Part shown: piece by piece, positions 7,054-11,322 of the stretch
How positions within the stretch are numbered: position 1 is the stretch's first letter
How the letters are laid out: each line of letters opens with the position of its first letter
NCBI GenBank assembly: GCA_031177445.1
Contig: JAPSGP010000060.1
Span: 1-11,322 of the forward strand
DNA from: Acidimicrobiia bacterium
GTDB taxonomy: Bacteria; Actinomycetota; Acidimicrobiia; IMCC26256; JACDBD01
DNA length: 11,322 bases
Direction of reading: 5' to 3'
Notes under the pieces: model-generated
The model's database searches: none
What the model saw: the letters and a program-made list of their open reading frames with translations, nothing else
Told to the model about the DNA's origin: nothing
Position numbers and translations under genes: made by a program

Positions 7054-8762
7054 GGGAACCCCGGCAGCGCGCCGAGCCCGTGCTCGACGCGAGAGATGAG
7101 CACCGGCATCACCGCGCCTCGCAGTCCGTCGCCAGCTCCTGTACACGGTGGTGGTCTCCCTTCGAGCGCGGCACGAACCGCGCGCAACGCCTTCGGATCG
7201 TCGGGGAGGTTGGAGTGGTCGTCGAGCGGCCCGCCGCCGACGTTGACGACGACTTCCGTCGCGCCGGGCACGCCGATCTGGGTGGCGGGCACGACGACGT
7301 CGTCGGTGGCGCCGATGGTGGTGAAGTCGATGTGGTCGGGGAGGCGGCGCCGCCACAAGGCACGCAGGAACGGCGAGTCCTCGTCGACCTGGGTGACCGA
7401 GGGCGCGTCGACAGGTGGGACGGGCAGATGCTCACCGGCAGCGTCGACGACCGCCTTGCCGATGGGATGGTCGCGCCAGTTCTGCGCGCTGGTGGCGAGC
7501 GGCGCACCTTCGTGCGGCGACGAGAGCGTCACGACGTTGCCGATCGGCGGCAGCCCGGGATCGCCCGGTTGGTAGACCTCTTGGAGGAACACGTCGACGA
7601 CGACCCCGCCCTGGGAGTGCGCGATCAGGTCAACCTCGCGGCCCGGGTGGTCGCGCTGCGACCGGCGAAGTTGGGCGTCGAGCAGGTTCGCGGCCCGGAG
7701 CAGATCACCCCAGGTGTCCTCGGGCTGGTAGCGGCCGCCGTCGGGCGCGTAGGAGAAGTACGTGACCTCGTCGTCGTGGTAGCCGAGCGCCTCGGCGTCG
7801 AGGTTGAGGGTGGGGTGGTCGGGCCCGCCGCTGCTGTTGATGCCGCCCACGGCCAGGAGGAGATGGGTCGAGCCACCGGTGCCGTCGGCTGCCGGGCTGT
7901 CGTCGGAGCACTTCCCGCGCTGTTCCCACCAGTCGGAGAAGCGGGACGCGAACTCGCCCAGGACCGACAACAGCCCGGCGACCGGCGAGCGCGCGAGGGC
8001 GTCGCTCGCCCGACGAGCGAGCTCGCGGAACAGGGTGGTTCCGTAGCGCGCCGCCGCGCCGGCCACGGTGCCGCCGGCGCCGCTCACCGTGTCCCACGCC
8101 GCACCGGCGGCGTCTCCGGCCACCGAGGCGACCGACCCGAGGGCACCGGCGATGTCACCGACCAGTCCGCCTCCGCCCCGTTCGACCTGGATGGTCCCGA
8201 CCCCGGCCGCATGGAGCCGGTCCCACGGTTCTCTCGCCGGTTGATCGACCGGCGCGAGGTGCACGATCTCGGTCAGGTCGCACGGGGCGAACAGCACGGA
8301 AGGGTCGACATACCGGTCACCGAGGCGCAACCCGAAATGCATCGAATTCGCCGGCTGACCCGCTCCGGTGCCCCCGGTCGCGCCGATGACCTGTCCGCGT
8401 GTGACGCGCTGCTTCGCCCGGACACCGGTCGACTCGAGGAAGGCGTAGGTCGTACGCAGGCCGCCGGCGTGCTCGACGACGACGTGCAGCGCGCCGCCGA
8501 CTTGCCCGGCGAACGCGACCACACCGTCGCCGGCGGCGCGCACCGGGGTGCCGGCGCCGGCGGCCAGATCGATGCCTCGATTGCCCGGCCCGTATGCGTG
8601 CGGGGGCGCACGAAAGGGGTCTACGACTGCGCCGTCGACCGGCTTGACCCATGCGCCCTCGCAGGCGTGCGCCTCCGGCGCGGCGAGCACCGCCGCCGTT
8701 GCGCCGGCGGCAGCGATCGTCGTGATCACGGCCGGGAGCCGCAAGAACCCCGAACACCGCAT
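7050..8762 (-). CDS. Exported fusion of a degenerate LytM/M23 domain and an alpha/beta-hydrolase (lipase-like) domain
   Basis: The product has 570 residues. Residues 1-33 look like a Sec signal peptide ending AHA. Residues about 38-160 match the LytM/M23 endopeptidase fold: NRGIDLAAGAGTPVRA (61-76), a Gly-rich beta region, RGQVIGATGGTG (122-133) and SMHFGLR (140-146). The usual HxxxD is NxxxD (Asn61, Asp65), HxH is SMH (140-142), and the YaHL histidine is Phe108. Zinc peptidase activity is therefore unlikely. A linker with amphipathic helices (about 200-285) leads to an alpha/beta hydrolase (about 298-535) with nucleophile elbow AHSQGG (Ser383), acid Asp487 or Asp488 before VVVP, and His516 in DHSNLPD. 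This triad looks intact and suggests an esterase or lipase of unknown substrate. ATG 8762 has GGGGAGAG 5 bases upstream. M23 genes next to rpsB in other actinobacteria usually lack the hydrolase part, as far as I recall. Confidence 0.85.
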   Translation of the reverse strand: MRCSGFLRLPAVITTIAAAGATAAVLAAPEAHACEGAWVKPVDGAVVDPFRAPPHAYGPGNRGIDLAAGAGTPVRAAGDGVVAFAGQVGGALHVVVEHAGGLRTTYAFLESTGVRAKQRVTRGQVIGATGGTGAGQPANSMHFGLRLGDRYVDPSVLFAPCDLTEIVHLAPVDQPAREPWDRLHAAGVGTIQVERGGGGLVGDIAGALGSVASVAGDAAGAAWDTVSGAGGTVAGAAARYGTTLFRELARRASDALARSPVAGLLSVLGEFASRFSDWWEQRGKCSDDSPAADGTGGSTHLLLAVGGINSSGGPDHPTLNLDAEALGYHDDEVTYFSYAPDGGRYQPEDTWGDLLRAANLLDAQLRRSQRDHPGREVDLIAHSQGGVVVDVFLQEVYQPGDPGLPPIGNVVTLSSPHEGAPLATSAQNWRDHPIGKAVVDAAGEHLPVPPVDAPSVTQVDEDSPFLRALWRRRLPDHIDFTTIGATDDVVVPATQIGVPGATEVVVNVGGGPLDDHSNLPDDPKALRAVRAALEGRPPPCTGAGDGLRGAVMPVLISRVEHGLGALPGFP

Positions 8763-8780
8763 GGCTCTCCCCGTCGCTCG

Positions 8781-8801
8781 CGCGCCCGTGCCGCGGGCGC
8801 G
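8781..8801 (-). other. GC-rich hairpin in the leader of the LytM-hydrolase gene
   Basis: CGCGCCCG (8781-8788) and CGGGCGCG (8794-8801) form a perfect 8-bp stem with a 5-base loop. It ends about 11 bases upstream of the GGGGAGAG ribosome site, inside the leader predicted from the candidate promoter at 8878-8907. There is no T run, so an mRNA-stability or translation-control role is more likely than termination. Its function is unproven. Confidence 0.4.
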
Positions 8802-8877
8802 ACTCGTACGGGGGAAGTGCGTTCCGAGGAAGCGGCGGGAAACCGGTCACCGAGCGGGTGCTCGAGGTGACGTCCGG

Positions 8878-8907
8878 ACTCTACCGGGTGGGTACGACGA
8901 TGAACAA
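8878..8907 (-). promoter_or_regulatory. Candidate sigma-70-type promoter for the LytM-hydrolase/propeller unit
   Basis: On the minus strand TTGTTC (8907-8902) and TAGAGT (8883-8878) are 18 bases apart, a fair match to -35 and -10 hexamers. They lie in the 163-base gap after the xerC stop (8928-8926). A start near 8871 gives a leader of about 110 bases. This suggests the two envelope genes are transcribed separately from xerC. It was found by eye only. Confidence 0.5.
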
Positions 8908-8925
8908 GGGTTCGTCTGCGAGCGC

Positions 8926-9882
8926 TCAGGCCCTCGGATGCGATGCGTCGTAGACCGCGCGCAACCGATCACGGGTCACGTGCGTGTAGATCTGCGTCGT
9001 CGCGAGGTCGGAGTGGCCGAGCAGCTCCTGGACCGCTCGGAGGTCGGCGCCGCCCTCGAGGAGATGCGTGGCGTAGGCGTGGCGCAGTGCGTGCGGGTGC
9101 AGTCGCTGGCCGTCTGCCATCGGGTATCGGGCGACGATCCGGCGCGCGTCTCTCGGCGTGAGTCGCTTGCCGCGCGAGTTGAGGAACAAGGCGTCGGCAG
9201 GCGTCGCCGGTCGGGCGAGCATCGCACGGGCGCCCTCCAGGTAGTGCCCGAGCGCGGCACGTGCGGGCTCGCCGAGCGGAACGCGGCGCGACTTCCCACC
9301 CTTGCCGGTGACGGTGACGAGCCGGCGCGCGAGATCGACTCCCTCGGACGTCAGCGCGCAGCACTCACTCACACGGAGGCCGGCACCGTAGAGCAGTTCG
9401 AGGACCGCAAGATCGCGACGCACGAGCGCGGTGGGCTCGTCGACGGCCCCACCGTCCGATGCGGCCGCGTCGAGGACTGCGACCGAATCCAGCATCGCCA
9501 CCGCCTCGCCTCGACGCGGGACGCGGGGGAGGCGAGCGTCGCCCTTCGGTGCCCGCAGCGATCGTCCGGGGTCGACCTCGATCACGCCACGGCGGCGCAG
9601 GAAGCGCAGGTACGAACGCAGCGCTGCGGCCTTCCGCGCGATGGACCGTCGCGCGAAGCCGCGCGTGTTGAGATACGCGAGGTAGCGACGGAGCGCGCGG
9701 TGGTCGAGCCGTGCCGGCGCCGCACATGCGCCGCGGCCCGCCCAGGCCACGAACTGCCGGACGTCGCGTTCGTACGCCACGCGCGTGTTGGGGCTCGAGC
9801 CCGAGAGCGAGGCCACGAAGTCGTCGACGAGCCACTCGGCCGGGACGAGCTCTGTGCTGCCTTCGCCGCCTGCAGTTGGCAC
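8926..9882 (-). CDS. xerC: Tyrosine recombinase, XerC type
   Basis: XerC-type recombinases cut and rejoin DNA at dif to resolve chromosome dimers, acting in the cytosol with XerD and FtsK. The 318-residue product has an N-terminal SAM-like core-binding domain (about 15-110) with TRVAYERDVRQF (33-44), and a catalytic domain with all expected residues: Arg170 in GAGLRVSE, Lys194/Lys197 in GKGGKSR, His264 and Arg267 in HALRHAYATHLL, His290 in LLGHSDLATTQ, and nucleophile Tyr299 in IYTHV. The segment at about 132-152 looks slightly longer than usual. The GTG start at 9882 has GGGAAG about 8 bases upstream. Position between comM and rpsB favours xerC over xerD or a phage integrase, and no attachment sites or phage genes are near. 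It diverges from comM. Confidence 0.85.
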   Translation of the reverse strand: MPTAGGEGSTELVPAEWLVDDFVASLSGSSPNTRVAYERDVRQFVAWAGRGACAAPARLDHRALRRYLAYLNTRGFARRSIARKAAALRSYLRFLRRRGVIEVDPGRSLRAPKGDARLPRVPRRGEAVAMLDSVAVLDAAASDGGAVDEPTALVRRDLAVLELLYGAGLRVSECCALTSEGVDLARRLVTVTGKGGKSRRVPLGEPARAALGHYLEGARAMLARPATPADALFLNSRGKRLTPRDARRIVARYPMADGQRLHPHALRHAYATHLLEGGADLRAVQELLGHSDLATTQIYTHVTRDRLRAVYDASHPRA

Positions 9883-9912
9883 GCGTCCACTTCCCGCCGC
9901 CCGCGGCCGCCC

Positions 9913-9918
9913 AATGTA
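9913..9918 (-). promoter_or_regulatory. Weak candidate -10 for xerC
   Basis: TACATT on the minus strand fits TANNNT and would place the transcript start roughly 25 bases before the xerC GTG. No good -35 is found at 16-18 bases, and the -35 zone overlaps the comM-side promoter element at 9920-9942, so the two divergent promoters may interfere. This is a weak call. Confidence 0.2.
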
Positions 9919-9919
9919 G

Positions 9920-9942
9920 TTGTCACACCCCTGCGCTACGGT
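9920..9942 (+). promoter_or_regulatory. RecA-NDp/PafBC-like DNA-damage promoter element upstream of comM
   Basis: The sequence reads TTGTCACAC, then 8 bases, then TACGGT. The actinobacterial LexA-independent damage promoter (RecA-NDp, PafBC-dependent), as I recall it, is TTGTCRGTG-N8-TAGggT. The first six bases, the 8-base gap and four of six bases of the -10 in the TAnggT form agree; the GTG triplet is CAC here. A normal sigma-70 promoter would need about 17 bases between hexamers, whereas here TTGTCA and TACGGT are only 11 apart, as in RecA-NDp. The start of transcription would be about 60 bases before the comM start. Confidence 0.5.
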
Positions 9943-10007
9943 GATCGAGCCGTCGAGGACGCCGCGGCCCGGCCCTCCGATCGATCCGTTGCTCGGGAGG
10001 TGTGGTC

Positions 10008-11322
10008 GTGGTCGCGTCCGTATGCAGCGCGGCGCTGGTCGGCGTCGACGGCCAGGTCGTCACCGTCGAAGTTCATGTGTCGAGCGGGCTCCCCGCGTAC
10101 CAGATCGTGGGCCTGCCCGATGCCGCGGTGCGCGAGTCGCGCGAGCGCGTTCGGGCGGCGGTGCTGTCGTCGGAGCTCGACTGGCCACGCACACGGATCA
10201 CGGTGAACCTGGCGCCTGGCGGGATCCGCAAGTCGGGCGCCGGCTTCGAGCTCGCGGTCGCGCTCGGCACGCTCGCCGCCGAGGACCAGCTTCCAGCGGG
10301 CAGCCTCGAGGATGTCGGCGTGCTCGGTGAGCTCGGCCTCGACGGCTCGGTCCGGCCGATACCGGGCGTCCTCGTGCTCGTCGACGCGCTGCGCGCCGCC
10401 GGCATCGGCACCGTGATCGTGCCGGCACGCAACGCCGCCGAGGCCACGTTGGTCGACGGCGTGCACGTGCGGCCGGCGCGCCTTCTCGCCGAGCTCCACG
10501 CGTGCCTGAAGGGCGAGGCGGAGTGGCCGGCGGTTCAACGCGTCGTCGAGACCGTTGACGAAGGGATCGCGCTCGACGACGAACCGCTGGATCTCGCAGA
10601 CGTCCGTGGGTTGAACGCGCCGCGCAAGGCACTCGAGGTTGCGGCCGCGGGTACACATCATCTGCTCTTCACCGGTCCTCCCGGCGTTGGCAAGACAATG
10701 CTGGCTCGGCGCCTCGGAACGATCCTCCCAGAACTCGACCATGACGAAGCACTCGAGGTCACGCGCATTCACTCCGTTGCCGGGTACGCGCCGAAGCAGG
10801 GGCTGGCTCGGAGGAGGCCATTCCGCGCGCCCCATCACACTGCTTCGACTGCTGCGCTCGTGGGAGGTGGTTCTTCGCCGCGCCCAGGTGAGATCAGCCT
10901 TGCGCATCGGGGGGCGCTCTTCCTCGACGAACTCGCAGAGTTCTCACCTCGGTCCCTCGAAGCACTTCGTCAGCCGCTCGAGGAGCGTGTCGTTCGCATC
11001 GCGCGTCAAGCCGCCTCACTCACGTTTCCCGCAGACTTCCTGCTCATCGCGTGCTCGAACCCGTGCCCCTGTGGTCGAGGCGGGCCGAGTTGCGCCTGCA
11101 ACGAGCTCCAACGTGCGAGGTACAAGCAGAGGCTCTCGGCGCCGTTGCTCGATCGATTCGATCTCCGACTCGAGGTCCAAGCACCCGAGCCCGATGATCG
11201 TCCCGGTGAGAGCTCCGAAGTCACGCACGCTCGGGTGCTCGAAGCTGTTCTGCGCCAACAGCGCCGCTATCGCGACCAGCCTTGGCGGCGCAACGCGCAG
11301 GTCCCTGCCAGCGTGCTCAGCA
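10008..11322 (+). CDS. comM: ComM/YifB-family AAA+ ATPase (Mg-chelatase-like), C-terminal end beyond window
   Basis: ComM is a hexameric helicase that helps branch migration when transformed single-stranded DNA recombines; YifB homologues are widespread and often mislabelled magnesium chelatase. The 438 visible residues show the N-terminal ChlI domain (CSAALVGVDG near the start, GLPAYQIVGLPDAAVRESRE about 25-44, then NLAPGGIRKSG). The AAA+ core follows: Walker A GPPGVGKT (223-230), RPFRAPHHTAS, Walker B ALFLDE (303-308), and a four-cysteine cluster at Cys353, 355, 362 and 364 within NPCPCG...CAC. The frame stays open to the window end, so the gene is cut there, not broken. GTG 10008 is chosen because GGGAGG lies 7 bases upstream; GTG 10002 is only one base away from it. 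Codons after about 10.6 kb are somewhat less GC-biased. In relatives dprA usually follows, but it is out of view. Confidence 0.93.
   Translation, partial: MVASVCSAALVGVDGQVVTVEVHVSSGLPAYQIVGLPDAAVRESRERVRAAVLSSELDWPRTRITVNLAPGGIRKSGAGFELAVALGTLAAEDQLPAGSLEDVGVLGELGLDGSVRPIPGVLVLVDALRAAGIGTVIVPARNAAEATLVDGVHVRPARLLAELHACLKGEAEWPAVQRVVETVDEGIALDDEPLDLADVRGLNAPRKALEVAAAGTHHLLFTGPPGVGKTMLARRLGTILPELDHDEALEVTRIHSVAGYAPKQGLARRRPFRAPHHTASTAALVGGGSSPRPGEISLAHRGALFLDELAEFSPRSLEALRQPLEERVVRIARQAASLTFPADFLLIACSNPCPCGRGGPSCACNELQRARYKQRLSAPLLDRFDLRLEVQAPEPDDRPGESSEVTHARVLEAVLRQQRRYRDQPWRRNAQVPASVLS

Noticed and set aside
7054..7356. Upstream in-frame start (7356) for the beta-propeller gene
   Set aside because: The extra sequence is His/Arg-rich, lies inside the hydrolase coding region and would bury the signal peptide. 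The GTG at 7053 gives a normal signal sequence and a GTGA overlap.
6753..8870. 705-codon open frame on the plus strand opposite the LytM-hydrolase gene
   Set aside because: The translation is Arg/Gly/Asp-rich without domains and crosses the promoter and leader of the minus-strand gene. The minus strand carries a signal peptide, LytM and hydrolase motifs.
8926..9882. Tyrosine recombinase as a sign of a mobile element or integrase
   Set aside because: No attachment repeats, tRNA, excisionase or phage genes are nearby. The gene lies in the conserved comM-xerC-rpsB neighbourhood and has XerC length.
10008..11322. Magnesium chelatase subunit for chlorophyll synthesis
   Set aside because: The domain order (N-terminal ChlI domain, AAA+ core, four-cysteine cluster) is that of ComM/YifB, and no tetrapyrrole genes are present.

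Overview
This is a GC-rich window from the core chromosome of an actinomycete-type bacterium. I infer Actinomycetota, possibly class Acidimicrobiia. The grounds are the gene order xerC / M23-type gene / rpsB / tsf / pyrH / frr / cdsA / dxr, which from memory matches the order in mycobacteria and streptomycetes, the many GTG starts (7 of the 10 longer genes), and ribosomal protein S2 and EF-Ts of actinobacterial type. No tRNA, rRNA, CRISPR array, transposase or phage gene was seen. No gene-free stretch exceeds about 170 bases.

Layout. Nine of the ten longer genes are on the minus strand and read from right to left. xerC (about 9.9 to 8.9 kb) is followed by a candidate promoter and a two-gene unit for the cell envelope. 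The first gene of that unit encodes an exported protein that joins a degenerate LytM/M23 domain to an alpha/beta-hydrolase (lipase-like) domain. The second, overlapping it by 4 bases, encodes an exported PQQ-type beta-propeller. Next comes the translation and nucleotide operon rpsB-tsf-pyrH-frr, packed tightly, with a tiny possible ORF bridging pyrH and frr through ATGA overlaps at both ends. After two adjacent hairpins and a candidate promoter, cdsA (CDP-diacylglycerol synthase with a 300-residue disordered N-terminal extension) overlaps dxr (MEP isoprenoid pathway), which runs off the left edge. On the right, a ComM/YifB-type AAA+ ATPase gene runs on the plus strand, divergent from xerC, and leaves the window incomplete.

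How the genes fit together. The minus-strand block is a growth cluster: protein synthesis (S2, EF-Ts, ribosome recycling factor), UMP phosphorylation, phospholipid precursor synthesis, isoprenoid precursor synthesis, chromosome dimer resolution and envelope maintenance. Genes are coupled by 4-base GTGA overlaps (cdsA/dxr and the hydrolase/propeller pair) and an 8-base overlap (rpsB/tsf).

Most notable points: a sequence upstream of comM resembling the actinobacterial DNA-damage (RecA-NDp/PafBC) promoter; the fusion of a LytM domain lacking key active-site residues to an apparently intact hydrolase; the pyrH-frr mini-ORF; and the charge-segregated CdsA extension. Most of the window is ordinary housekeeping sequence, and I do not see a clear new multi-gene system.
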